Assembly (NCBI GenBank): GCA_020532365.1 | Contig: JAJBBL010000040.1 | Span: 1-14,077, forward strand | From: Candidatus Cloacimonadota bacterium | Lineage (GTDB): Bacteria; Cloacimonadota; Cloacimonadia; Cloacimonadales; JAJBBL01 | Direction: 5' to 3' | Length of the DNA stretch: 14,077 nt | Part shown: one piece after another, positions 1-7,028 of the stretch | Layout of the letters: each line of letters opens with the position of its first letter | Numbering within the stretch: the stretch's first letter is position 1 | Translations under genes and position numbers: made by a program | The notes under the pieces: generated by a model | The model's input: the letters and a program-made list of their open reading frames with translations, nothing else | Databases searched by the model: none | Told to the model about the DNA's origin: nothing

Positions 1-46
1 TCAGGGTTCAGAGCATCCTGATTGCTCACTTGAACCAATCAGTTAT

Positions 47-125
47 GGTAAGGAGAAATAACAATGAAATAATGTCAACAAAAAGCTTGACTTTCCAGAG
101 AGTAACTACGACTATTCTCCTTACC
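47..125. repeat. 11-bp perfect inverted repeat with 57-nt loop
   Basis: GGTAAGGAGAA at 47-57 is the exact reverse complement of 115-125. The loop holds a smaller stem, GTCAA (74-78) with TTGAC (87-91). No T-run follows, so it is not an intrinsic terminator. Confidence 0.5.
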
Positions 126-300
126 TTCTGGTAGGATGCCGTTATGTAACTTAATGCCTGAAGATCATTTACTCGCCAATTATTTAGAATACAGCTATTT
201 ATCACATATTCACCACTTTTCGGAGAGTTTAGTTGTTTTTTTAAGCTTGATTTTGAGGCTCTTTTTAGTCGTTTTTTGAACCGAGATGGGTTGAAAAAAG

Positions 301-332
301 TTGACCGATCTGAGGTGGGTTTTGAATAGTAT
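301..332 (+). promoter_or_regulatory. Possible promoter of the RlpA-like gene
   Basis: TTGACC (301-306) is followed 20 nt later by TAGTAT (327-332). The spacing is longer than the 17 nt expected of a sigma-70 promoter, so this is weak. It lies 60 nt before the preferred start codon. The TTG at 301 opens the longest reading frame but has no ribosome binding site of its own, so I read this stretch as promoter rather than coding. Confidence 0.25.
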
Positions 333-352
333 CTTCAACGTAAAAAAACTAT

Positions 353-360
353 GGAAGGGA
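353..360 (+). promoter_or_regulatory. Ribosome binding site deciding the rlpA-like start
   Basis: GGAAGGGA lies 6 nt before the ATG at 367. It favours that ATG over the in-frame TTG at 301. The protein from 367 opens directly with a lipoprotein signal peptide. Confidence 0.7.
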
Positions 361-366
361 AAATTA

Positions 367-828
367 ATGCGCCGGGGCAGGTATTTCTTAGTCTTATTAT
401 TCTTTTTTCTCTACGGCTGTTCAGCAGGTAGCCGGTATTATTCATCCTCTATGCTCGACAGAAAGGGTGGCGAAAGCAAAGAATGGGATCAATCGTTACA
501 AGACGAGGATTTTATATACGAAGCGGGTAACATTTATATTTGGAAGAGCTCTTTTTACGGTAAGAAGTTTCACGGTCGTTTAACTGCAAACGGCGAAACC
601 TTTGATATGCATTCATTAACCTGTGCGCATAGGGAGCTCCCTTTTGGCACTATTTTACGGGTAACTAACCCTAAAAATAGCAACTCGGTCATTGTGCGCG
701 TCAATGACCGAGGTCCGTTTATAAAAGGTCGCAGCCTTGATTTATCTCAAGGGGCTGCTCTTCAGTTAGATATGTTTGAAGATGGTGTTTTAGATCTATT
801 AGTTGAAATTTTAGAGCTACCTTATTAA
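367..828 (+). CDS. rlpA: RlpA-like double-psi beta-barrel lipoprotein (lytic transglycosylase family)
   Basis: 153 residues. It opens with a lipoprotein signal peptide ending in the lipobox LYGC, so Cys18 is the likely lipidated residue and the protein should sit on the periplasmic face of a membrane. Residues 61-150 are an RlpA-type double-psi beta-barrel, with the signatures SSFYGKKFHG, TANGETFD, AHRELPFGT and RVNDRGPF. Glu77, His88 and Asp114 have the same spacing (11 and 26 residues) as the residues I remember as important in Pseudomonas aeruginosa RlpA (E120, H131, D157). By family knowledge RlpA cleaves peptidoglycan glycan strands lacking stem peptides. There is no C-terminal SPOR domain, so septal targeting is not supported. 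The frame could be extended to a TTG at 301, but that would bury the signal peptide. The gene converges on the next one with 6 nt between stop codons. Family assignment is firm; enzyme activity is inferred. Confidence 0.88.
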   Translation: MRRGRYFLVLLFFFLYGCSAGSRYYSSSMLDRKGGESKEWDQSLQDEDFIYEAGNIYIWKSSFYGKKFHGRLTANGETFDMHSLTCAHRELPFGTILRVTNPKNSNSVIVRVNDRGPFIKGRSLDLSQGAALQLDMFEDGVLDLLVEILELPY

Positions 829-846
829 CCACTGTTAAGGCTTTTT
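820..846 (+). terminator. Weak terminator-like hairpin between convergent genes
   Basis: CCTTA (820-824) can pair with TAAGG (836-840) around an 11-nt loop, followed by CTTTTT. An alternative stem is TTAAC (825-829) with GTTAA (834-838). Both overlap the stop codons of the two converging genes. The stem is short, so this is a weak call. Confidence 0.25.
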
Positions 847-1548
847 AATATTCAAAGTAATCTCTTCATAGACCTTCTCTGTCAACCCCAAAGAGGCTCT
901 AAGGGTAGCAGTCCCTTCGCCACTTTGCACAACATATTTATTTACAGCTACACCGTTACTATCGGTTTTGACGATATCTTCTTCAAACATTCCTTTATCG
1001 GCTGAAAACCTAACCGGTTGGTCTTTTCTGTTTCCGGCTTTATCTTTAAGTTCGACGAAGACATCAATAGTTTCATTCGGGGCGATAGTAGTCTTAGATG
1101 CAGAAAATTCTTCAATAGTTGGTATATCATAGAGGTAGAATACTGCGGTATCTTGAGACTTTTGGAAGCGCTCCATTTTAGCTGTAAATTCGAGGATGCC
1201 AAAGGCATTTTTATTAGCTTGAAACTTACCAATCCCTACCCCATCTTTGTTGAGCACTATATAGTTAGCGCCACCTGTAGCGCCTGAACCTTCGGGGACA
1301 AAGAACAGCCCTTTGCTTCCATCATATTCGACCAACACTTTGGCGTTGGAGATGAAGCTGGGGTTTCCGTCGAGCATAAAGGTAATGCTAACGAGATTCA
1401 GTTCGTTATCGCTTGATTCACCATAAAGTTCATATTTAGAGGGGTATAGTTGTAAGGTCGGCTTCTCTTCTCCCCTTTTATCGCAGGAGAGAAGAAAGCC
1501 AGCTATCAAGACTAATAAAATATAGGGTAAAATCAGTCTTTTTTTCAT
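835..1548 (-). CDS. Lipoprotein with two Ig-like domains
   Basis: 237 residues from the ATG at 1548. The signal peptide begins MKKRLILPYI and ends in the lipobox LLSC, making Cys22 the lipidated residue. Two beta-rich segments follow, about residues 32-140 and 142-235. The second resembles a bacterial Ig-like (invasin/Big_1 type) domain, with the pattern SKTTIAPNETIDVFVELKD followed by a glycine-rich strand and a closing TLRASLG strand. I know no enzyme motif in it; a structural or binding role at the cell surface or in the periplasm is inference. A GTG at 1560 in the same frame would give 241 residues and a 4-nt overlap (GTGA) with the upstream TPR gene. I prefer the ATG because the signal peptide then starts normally, though the AAGGA in front of it is only 2 nt away. 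The gene is almost certainly co-transcribed with the TPR gene. Confidence 0.82.
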   Translation of the reverse strand: MKKRLILPYILLVLIAGFLLSCDKRGEEKPTLQLYPSKYELYGESSDNELNLVSITFMLDGNPSFISNAKVLVEYDGSKGLFFVPEGSGATGGANYIVLNKDGVGIGKFQANKNAFGILEFTAKMERFQKSQDTAVFYLYDIPTIEEFSASKTTIAPNETIDVFVELKDKAGNRKDQPVRFSADKGMFEEDIVKTDSNGVAVNKYVVQSGEGTATLRASLGLTEKVYEEITLNIKKP

Positions 1549-1556
1549 AGTCCTTA

Positions 1557-2549
1557 TCACATTGAATCAATACTTTCTATGTATTGCTTTGCGTTAACTC
1601 CGTACACTCGGTCAGAGGTAACTTTTTCAAACTCTGCTCTTGCTTTTTCGAAGTCTTGTTTATCGTAATGGATAAGTGCTTTGTAGAAAGTTGCGGCAGC
1701 TTCGTTAACTTTATTTTCCAAGAGCTGTTTAACTTTGATATCGGCGTTAAGCAAGTCCCCTCTATCGTAATATTTAGTCAGCAAGAGGAGTGTTATATCT
1801 TTATTAAATCTAAGTTTATTGGTTTTCTCATAATATTCGATTGATTTCTTATCGTTGCCCGCCTCTTCGTAAAACTTACCCATATTTCGATAAACTGCTA
1901 TGAGCACGTTTTGTGGAGGGTCAGCTGCCAAGAAGTCTTCATACGCTTTGATTGCTTTTTCAACTTCATTAGTACGATAGTATAATAGGGCAATGTTTTG
2001 TAGTACATCTGCATCTTTTCTAAGTTCAAACGCTTTGAGATACCATTCGAGTGATTTTTGCTCATTATTTTGTGTGGTGTACAGTCTACCTAAGGTTCTA
2101 CGTACATTGAAGTTTGGATTAACTGGGTCGAACTCTTCTAACACAGAAATGGCGTTTTTAATATCTTTCAAATCTTTTTCATAGATTTGTGATATTTGGC
2201 GAGCACACACGTCACTTGTCGGATCGTTTTCAAGTCGAAGTTTAAGTGTTTTAACAGCATTCGAGAAATCTTTGCCTTGGTAATATGCGGTCAGCATATT
2301 TTGCAACATTTGTTGGATCTTGTCTTGAAGAGGGATATCATCTTCCTCTTGGGCCTTTACAAAAAAATCATAAGCTTCTTCATACTTTTTAGCTGCTTCC
2401 ACAAGTTTTCCCTCAGCGTAAAGAGCATCTGCATCTGCAGCGGTCTCGTTACCGAGTCTTTCGAGTGGTTTGTCAGCATAAACGGATGCAATAACCAATA
2501 CCATTGCAAAGAGGGTCAAAGCAGTCATTATTGCTTTCGTTTTGTTCAT
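1557..2549 (-). CDS. Exported tetratricopeptide repeat (TPR) protein
   Basis: 330 residues. An N-terminal signal peptide (hydrophobic residues about 6-23) has a probable cleavage site after SVYA (Ala25), so the mature protein is periplasmic or secreted rather than lipidated. Residues 34-325 are helical repeats of TPR type. Clear repeats begin near 36, 84, 148, 180, 216 and 284, each with the usual small and aromatic spacing (for example GRLYTTQNNEQKSLEWYLKA). TPR proteins are scaffolds for protein assembly; the partner is unknown. The start is supported by GGAGG (2557-2561), 7 nt upstream of the ATG. The next gene downstream, an Ig-like lipoprotein, begins at or just after this stop codon, so the two probably act together, for example as an outer-membrane assembly pair. 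No specific function can be assigned. Confidence 0.85.
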   Translation of the reverse strand: MNKTKAIMTALTLFAMVLVIASVYADKPLERLGNETAADADALYAEGKLVEAAKKYEEAYDFFVKAQEEDDIPLQDKIQQMLQNMLTAYYQGKDFSNAVKTLKLRLENDPTSDVCARQISQIYEKDLKDIKNAISVLEEFDPVNPNFNVRRTLGRLYTTQNNEQKSLEWYLKAFELRKDADVLQNIALLYYRTNEVEKAIKAYEDFLAADPPQNVLIAVYRNMGKFYEEAGNDKKSIEYYEKTNKLRFNKDITLLLLTKYYDRGDLLNADIKVKQLLENKVNEAAATFYKALIHYDKQDFEKARAEFEKVTSDRVYGVNAKQYIESIDSM

Positions 2550-2601
2550 TACTATACCTCCGGGTACGTCTTATTAATTATCGTTTGTTTTATTTTTTAT
2601 C

Positions 2602-2627
2602 GCTTGTCAACCAAATAATTGACAGGC
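2602..2627. promoter_or_regulatory. Inverted repeat overlapping a TTGACA box upstream of the TPR gene
   Basis: TGTCAA (2605-2610) and TTGACA (2619-2624) are inverted around an 8-nt spacer. Two further pairs and one T-G wobble extend the stem to 2602-2627. Read on the minus strand, the TTGACA at 2610-2605 is 55 nt before the TPR start codon and could be a -35 element. No TATAAT lies 17 nt downstream; the nearest match is GATAAT, 22 nt away. It could be a promoter with an overlapping operator. Confidence 0.35.
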
Positions 2628-2639
2628 TGTTTTTAGCAA

Positions 2640-2665
2640 GGTAAAAAGAGTCGCTAACACTCTTT
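2640..2665 (-). terminator. Intrinsic terminator downstream of xerD
   Basis: On the minus strand AAAGAGT, a 7-nt loop and ACTCTTT (2665-2645) form a 7-bp hairpin whose right arm runs into further T residues (TTTTT in total). It lies about 50 nt after the xerD stop codon and before the TPR promoter region, where a terminator would be expected. The stem is AT-rich, hence only moderate confidence. Confidence 0.5.
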
Positions 2666-2713
2666 ATGCCCTATCGATTTAACAATGCAATTTGTGTTCC
2701 ATCTCATTATTTT

Positions 2714-3616
2714 TTAAGCCCGAGGGTGATACAATTGATGATTTTCTCGGATGAAAGAGAGATCTATATGGGTGTAAATTTGAGTGGTGTTGATACTCTC
2801 GTGACCTAACAGTGTTTGGACTATTCTCAGGTTTGCACCTGCTTCTAAAAGGTGGGTTGCAAAAGAATGTCGGATTGTATGAGGGGAGACATGTTTGCTA
2901 ATCTCCGCATTAACGATTCTTTTCTGTAATATCTTCCAAAAGCCCATTCTGCTCAGCTGTTTACCGAGATAGTTTAGAAATAAGTAGGGTGTGGTATGTT
3001 TCCTTCCTAAGTGGTAGTAAACAGTGTCATAATAGAGTTTTACGTATTTCAAAGATTCAGAAGCTATCGGCACTATACGCTCTTTGCGCCCTTTGCCTAA
3101 TACCCTTAGCAATGAGTCTTCCCAAAAAATATCGCTCACCTTTATATTTAACATCTCGGAGACACGGATACCTGTCGCATACATTAGTTCTATAATGGCT
3201 CTGTCGCGTATATCTAAGTTTTCTTCCAAAGGGATCGAATCGAGGAGTTGTAGCATCTCGTCAACTGTCAGTATGTCAGGAATCTGTTGTTTATACCGTA
3301 TTTGTGGTAAATCTTCTGGGTCTACCTTCATCGGTACCCCCTCTTCGATCATAAAGACCAAAAAGTTTCGTAGCGACGAGCGTTTTCGGGCTAATGAGTT
3401 CTTCACCAGCCCTATTTCTTGCAGCTCACTGAAATAATCTAAGAAATCGTTTAACTCTATTGCATCTGGTTCTTTACCCACGCTCACAAAGAAGTCTCTA
3501 ATATCTTGTGCGTAGCTTGAAATCGTATTTTCCGTTAAACCTCGCTCAGTTTTTAGAAAAAAGAGAAAGCTATTGATAGAAGCATTTACTCTCGGCGAGA
3601 CATCAGTTTTTCTCAT
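2714..3616 (-). CDS. xerD: Site-specific tyrosine recombinase, XerD type
   Basis: 300 residues, normal length for XerC/XerD. An N-terminal SAM-like, core-binding domain covers about residues 10-95. The catalytic domain follows with the full set of tyrosine recombinase residues: Arg151 (ATGIRVSE), Lys175 (LGKGRKER), His246 and Arg249 (SPHTIRHSFATHLLE), His272 (LLGHE) and nucleophile Tyr281 (TTQIYTH). XerC/XerD resolve chromosome dimers at dif sites near the terminus by strand exchange. The HTIRHSFATHLLEAGANLRIVQ block looks closer to XerD than XerC, but a single-recombinase system or XerC cannot be excluded. The ATG at 3616 lies inside the end of guaB, giving a 14-nt overlap in a different frame, and I see no good Shine-Dalgarno sequence. 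Translation is therefore probably coupled to guaB. Nothing mobile flanks it, so a housekeeping role is more likely than an integrase. Confidence 0.92.
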   Translation of the reverse strand: MRKTDVSPRVNASINSFLFFLKTERGLTENTISSYAQDIRDFFVSVGKEPDAIELNDFLDYFSELQEIGLVKNSLARKRSSLRNFLVFMIEEGVPMKVDPEDLPQIRYKQQIPDILTVDEMLQLLDSIPLEENLDIRDRAIIELMYATGIRVSEMLNIKVSDIFWEDSLLRVLGKGRKERIVPIASESLKYVKLYYDTVYYHLGRKHTTPYLFLNYLGKQLSRMGFWKILQKRIVNAEISKHVSPHTIRHSFATHLLEAGANLRIVQTLLGHESINTTQIYTHIDLSFIRENHQLYHPRA

Positions 3617-5069
3617 ACTGATAATTCATAGCTTCACGGGTAATAGTAATGTCGTGAGGATGACTCTCTTTCAGTCCGGCAGTAGTGATTTCGATGAACT
3701 GTGACTTTTTGTATAGTGTTGGTATATCAGGAGTTCCACAGTATCCAAACCCAGCACGTATTCCGCCGATAAGTTGATACAAGAAGTCTTTCAATGGGCC
3801 TTTATAAGGCACCATACCTTCAACGCCTTCAGCGACGAGTTTGTTTTCGTCAAGGCTGTCTTGGAAATAACGATCTCTGGAGCCTTTTGCCATCGCTCCG
3901 ACAGATCCCATTCCGCGATACGATTTAAAGCTTCTGCCGTTAACGATAATGAATTCACCGGGACTCTCATCAGTGCCTGCAAAGAGACTACCTAACATAA
4001 CAGCTCGAGCTCCGCCGGCTAAAGCTTTAACAATGTCGCCGGAATACTTTATTCCACCGTCGCCAATTATGCCGATCCCGTGTTTTTCAGCCTCTTCAGC
4101 ACAGTTCATTATAGCTGTAAGCTGAGGGACACCGATACCTGCCACTACCCGTGTAGTACAGATAGAGCCGGGTCCTATACCGACTTTAACTGAATCAGCG
4201 CCCGCTTCTGCCAAAGCTCTGGTAGCCGCTGCAGTAGCTACGTTGCCCGCCATAATCTGCATATCCATAGCCCCTTTAATTTTATCAATAGCCTTTAGGA
4301 TATCAGTGTTATGTCCGTGTGCCGTATCAATAACGATAAGGTCAACCCCTTGTATTTTCAATTCTTTAGCACGCTCTAAGTAATCCCCTCTGACTCCGAT
4401 GGCAGCGCCGACGAGCAGTCTTTCGTGGTCATCTTTAGCGGCGTTAGGGAAGGATATTTTCTTCATAATATCCTTAACTGTGACCATACCGGTCAGTTTT
4501 CCATTTCTATCGGTAATCGGCAATTTTTCGATTTTATTAGCGTGAAAGATATCTTTAGCGTCGGCGAGGTTAGTCCCTTCTTGGATAGTAATCAGGTTTT
4601 CTTGAGTGGTCATAAGCTCTGACACACGCTTGGTGAAGTCGGATTCAAAGCGGATATCGCGGTTAGTCAAGATTCCGACTAACACCTTGTTTTTAACCAC
4701 TGGAAAACCACCGATCCGATGCTTCTTTGAGAGAGCTATAGCGTCGGCTATAGTATCCTCTGGTGACAGAGTTATTGGGTTTATGATCACACCACTTTCA
4801 AACCGCTTTACTTTGCGTACCTCTTCCGCCTGCTCTTCAATACTCATATTCTTATGAATTATTCCGAGGCCACCTTCTCGAGCAAGACTGATAGCGAGTT
4901 CCGATTCGGTAACTGTATCCATCGCGGCACTAATAATCGGAATATTAAGCTGAATCTTGTTTGTGATCTTAGTGCTCAAGTTAACTTGACCTGGTAAAAC
5001 TTCTGACCTTGCAGGTATTAGTAGAAGGTCATCGAACGTATACCCTTTTTGTTTTAAGATTTTCTCCAT
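3603..5069 (-). CDS. guaB: Inosine-5'-monophosphate dehydrogenase
   Basis: 488 residues, the same length as E. coli GuaB. It oxidises IMP to XMP with NAD+, the committed step towards GMP, in the cytoplasm. The N-terminal TIM-barrel part (residues 8-90, with FDDLLLIPARSEVLP) is interrupted by a pair of CBS domains (about 93-205), which in this family bind adenine and guanine nucleotides for allosteric control. The barrel then resumes. Visible signatures are the NAD-site Asp248 in DTAHGH, the catalytic loop GPGSICTTR with nucleophile Cys304, the phosphate-binding GDGGIKYSGD, and the flap around SRDRYFQ. The start has AAGGAG (5076-5081) 6 nt upstream. A TTGACA box lies 41 nt before the ATG, so it may have its own promoter, although the kinase gene is only 87 nt upstream on the same strand. 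It overlaps xerD by 14 nt. Confidence 0.97.
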   Translation of the reverse strand: MEKILKQKGYTFDDLLLIPARSEVLPGQVNLSTKITNKIQLNIPIISAAMDTVTESELAISLAREGGLGIIHKNMSIEEQAEEVRKVKRFESGVIINPITLSPEDTIADAIALSKKHRIGGFPVVKNKVLVGILTNRDIRFESDFTKRVSELMTTQENLITIQEGTNLADAKDIFHANKIEKLPITDRNGKLTGMVTVKDIMKKISFPNAAKDDHERLLVGAAIGVRGDYLERAKELKIQGVDLIVIDTAHGHNTDILKAIDKIKGAMDMQIMAGNVATAAATRALAEAGADSVKVGIGPGSICTTRVVAGIGVPQLTAIMNCAEEAEKHGIGIIGDGGIKYSGDIVKALAGGARAVMLGSLFAGTDESPGEFIIVNGRSFKSYRGMGSVGAMAKGSRDRYFQDSLDENKLVAEGVEGMVPYKGPLKDFLYQLIGGIRAGFGYCGTPDIPTLYKKSQFIEITTAGLKESHPHDITITREAMNYQYEKN

Positions 5070-5075
5070 TGATCA

Positions 5076-5116
5076 CTCCTTTCAGGTACGTGGAGAGAAG
5101 CCAATAGTTTTGTCAA
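5076..5116 (-). promoter_or_regulatory. guaB upstream region: TTGACA box and ribosome binding site
   Basis: On the minus strand TTGACA (5116-5111) stands 41 nt before the guaB ATG and AAGGAG (5081-5076) 6 nt before it. No -10 hexamer is recognisable 16-18 nt after the TTGACA. The rest of this 87-nt gap shows no purine-riboswitch-like fold. Confidence 0.35.
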
Positions 5117-5156
5117 GTTCAAATCAGCCCCTCTACCGTCAAATTACTCAACTCAC

Positions 5157-6821
5157 TTAGTACTTAAAAATACTCCCACCTATAAATTCACGTAAAAGAG
5201 AATTGGAAGGCACCATATCGTCTGGGATGTCTAACATATGCTCTACTAAAAAGATCATCTTCTGAGCTTCACAATATATCGGTGAATATTTTGAGATGCG
5301 ATAGAGTAGTGGTAGCACGTGCTTTTTCAATACGTTAACCTCATAAGTAAGACCGCTGTTGAACATAATATCGGCATTCTCTTGGAAGGGGAAGATGTTC
5401 TTGTTTTCCCCCTCTGTAATAGCTGGCCAACGCTCAAGAGTCATCTCCGCTGTATACCCTCTGAAGTTGTTGTCTCGCACTATACGGCGTAGCTTTCTAA
5501 AATACGTAGTGGTGATTCTGTTATGGTCATCTATATTGAGCTGATTCAAGCAGCTAATGTAAACTAATACCTTCTGCTCTTTCGGTATCGCTTCTGAAAC
5601 AAGTTCGTTCAAGCAGTGTATACCCTCCACGATAAGGATATTGTTCTCTTTCATTTGGAGAAGAGTGTTGGTCTTCTCACGCGTTCCTGAAAGGAAGTTA
5701 TACTTGGGTAGATCTATCTCTTTACCTTGTAGAAGCGCACTTAAATGCTCATTAAAGTACGGTAAGTCAATAGCGGTAATACTTTCAAAATCTGGCTCCC
5801 CTTTTTTATTGAGCGGAGTATGCGTCCTTGGGAGAAAATAGTCGTCCATCCCAAGAATTAGCGGCACTAAGCCGTTGACGTGGAGCTGGGTAGAGAGACG
5901 CTTAGCAAAAGTAGTTTTACCTGATGAGGATGGTCCTGCGATAAAAACGGCTCTTACGTTTCCCTTATCGGTAATCTCCTTGGCAAAGTTAACTATTTTC
6001 TTTTCGTGCAAAGCCTCTTCAACCAAAATAACGTTCTGAATGTCAAAATGTTCTATCTTATCATTTACATCGCTGACGTTGTGAACGTCAAAGATGTTGA
6101 GCCATTTGTCTGCTTCCTGATGCACTTGGAATAATTTCTTCGGATAGTTAAACTCTTCTTTGATTTTACCAGTTCGCTTATTGGGGTACCTGATAACAAA
6201 ACCGGGAGGGTTAATGTTGAGCTCAAAATCCCTTATAAGACCTGTGTTGTCACAGAGCTGTCTGATGAAGTAATCATAGTAGCCGCCACATCTAAACACC
6301 GGGACAAAACCCTTGTGATTGTAATGGAGATTTCTGACAACATCGTTACGCCCCTGCTTGATAAAAATATTTTTTGCCTCCTCCAACCCCATCTCTATCT
6401 CCTCAACATAAAGCTCCTTCTCAACTATTTTGAGCATCTCACTCTTTACTGCTTGCAGGTCCTTTTCAGTAAACTCTTCGTCACCAAACGCCTCACAAAA
6501 GATTCCGTCACCTATTGAATGCTCTACCACCAATCGCATACTTTTATTATAAAGTTTGTAAAACGCTTTGGCCATAATAAAAATGGTGGAGTCTTGATAA
6601 ATCCTAAAGCCTTCAGTCGACTTAAATCCCACGCAAACGAGCGTGGAGTCTTCAACAATAAGCTTACTGCTATTCACGAACTTATTATTCAATTTAAAGC
6701 TAATTGTTTGAAAAGGGGTAAGCCTCTCTGAGCTTACAATTTCCTTAATTGTGACAGGATATTCCAGTTCAATCGTTTTCGAAAGTCTTGCATCTAAGTA
6801 TAAATCAACTTTAAAAGCCAT
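5157..6821 (-). CDS. Nucleoside kinase (uridine-kinase-like, with TGS-type N-terminus)
   Basis: 554 residues, the length typical of the two-part nucleoside kinases of Bacteroidetes and relatives. The N-terminal part (about 1-220) resembles the TGS and second additional (SAD) domains of threonyl-tRNA synthetase, including CGGYYDYF near 178-185. The C-terminal part (about 265-500) is a P-loop kinase of the uridine kinase/phosphoribulokinase family. It shows Walker A GPSSSGKT (296-303), DDYFLPR (326-332), the Walker B-like ILIVEGIH (395-402) and an arginine-rich lid RKLRRIVRDNNFRG (442-455). The likely reaction is ATP-dependent phosphorylation of a nucleoside in pyrimidine salvage; the exact substrate is inferred. 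There is no aminoacylation core, so it is not a tRNA synthetase. The start has GGGGGAG (6827-6833) 5 nt upstream. The gene is divergent from tryptophanase and precedes guaB by 87 nt. Confidence 0.88.
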   Translation of the reverse strand: MAFKVDLYLDARLSKTIELEYPVTIKEIVSSERLTPFQTISFKLNNKFVNSSKLIVEDSTLVCVGFKSTEGFRIYQDSTIFIMAKAFYKLYNKSMRLVVEHSIGDGIFCEAFGDEEFTEKDLQAVKSEMLKIVEKELYVEEIEMGLEEAKNIFIKQGRNDVVRNLHYNHKGFVPVFRCGGYYDYFIRQLCDNTGLIRDFELNINPPGFVIRYPNKRTGKIKEEFNYPKKLFQVHQEADKWLNIFDVHNVSDVNDKIEHFDIQNVILVEEALHEKKIVNFAKEITDKGNVRAVFIAGPSSSGKTTFAKRLSTQLHVNGLVPLILGMDDYFLPRTHTPLNKKGEPDFESITAIDLPYFNEHLSALLQGKEIDLPKYNFLSGTREKTNTLLQMKENNILIVEGIHCLNELVSEAIPKEQKVLVYISCLNQLNIDDHNRITTTYFRKLRRIVRDNNFRGYTAEMTLERWPAITEGENKNIFPFQENADIMFNSGLTYEVNVLKKHVLPLLYRISKYSPIYCEAQKMIFLVEHMLDIPDDMVPSNSLLREFIGGSIFKY

Positions 6822-7028
6822 AGTATCTCCCCCATAGTTATAATCTCAAGCTAAATGATGTTTTAATTTACAATTCGTCAAGGAATAAGTGTGTAAGCAG
6901 TCATCTTTTCTTTTCAACCCCTTTTCTATATAGCTTTATAAAGCTCTTCTAAAAAAGGCTTTGACAGATATTCGCCCCTCTCTCTTTTGTTGTAGTAATA
7001 TGAAAAATATGAAATAAGAGGAGTTTTT
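6822..7028. promoter_or_regulatory. Divergent promoter region between nucleoside kinase and tryptophanase
   Basis: Leftward, TTGACG (6881-6876, minus strand) lies 54 nt before the kinase ATG. Rightward, TTGACA (6961-6966) lies 62 nt before the tryptophanase ATG, followed by TAGTAAT about 26 nt later. Between them is the perfect 14-bp palindrome AGCTTTATAAAGCT (6932-6945), flanked by CCTTTT (6920-6925) and AAAAGG (6953-6958), which can also pair. This looks like an operator or a shared control site. AGAGGAG (7017-7023) is the tryptophanase ribosome binding site. A catabolic gene such as tnaA is expected to be regulated, but no tnaC-like leader peptide with tryptophan is present. Confidence 0.45.
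6932..6945. repeat. Perfect 14-bp palindrome in the divergent region
   Basis: AGCTTTATAAAGCT equals its own reverse complement. It lies 16 nt upstream of the TTGACA box that faces tryptophanase, a typical position for an activator or repressor site. Confidence 0.5.

Larger units (their letters stand above)
1..366. other. Intergenic region with inverted repeats, no gene seen
   Basis: No open frame here looks like a protein: the longest plus-strand frame from the left edge stops near 134 and its translation is not recognisable. Seen directly: a bulged hairpin (5-15 with 23-36), a competing 7-bp inverted repeat (18-24 with 36-42), a 5-bp stem (74-78 with 87-91) and an 11-bp perfect inverted repeat (47-57 with 115-125). 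A short long-range match (13-18 with 134-139) encloses most of these. It could be part of a structured RNA or the leader or tail of a gene left of the window; I could not match it to tmRNA, SRP RNA, RNase P or 6S RNA by eye. Positions 181-300 are AT-rich and featureless. Confidence 0.4.

Noticed and set aside
3..134. Short plus-strand frame entering from the left edge
   Set aside because: About 43 codons with no recognisable protein pattern, crossing the inverted repeats; likely chance.
301..366. N-terminal extension of the RlpA-like protein from the TTG at 301
   Set aside because: No ribosome binding site precedes it and it would put 22 residues before the lipoprotein signal peptide; the ATG at 367 has a strong site.
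2714..3616. Phage or integron integrase marking a mobile element
   Set aside because: Length and motifs are those of housekeeping Xer proteins, it overlaps guaB, and there are no attachment sites, tRNA gene or phage genes around it.
5070..5156. Purine riboswitch upstream of guaB
   Set aside because: The 87-nt gap has no three-helix purine aptamer pattern and is short once the promoter and ribosome binding site are counted.
5157..6821. Threonyl-tRNA synthetase paralogue
   Set aside because: Only the TGS/SAD-like N-terminus is shared; the C-terminal half is a P-loop kinase with no aminoacylation motifs.
7000..7017. Five-codon frame MKNMK just before tnaA, as a tnaC-type leader peptide
   Set aside because: It has no tryptophan and no ribosome binding site, and its stop codon simply overlaps the tnaA Shine-Dalgarno sequence.
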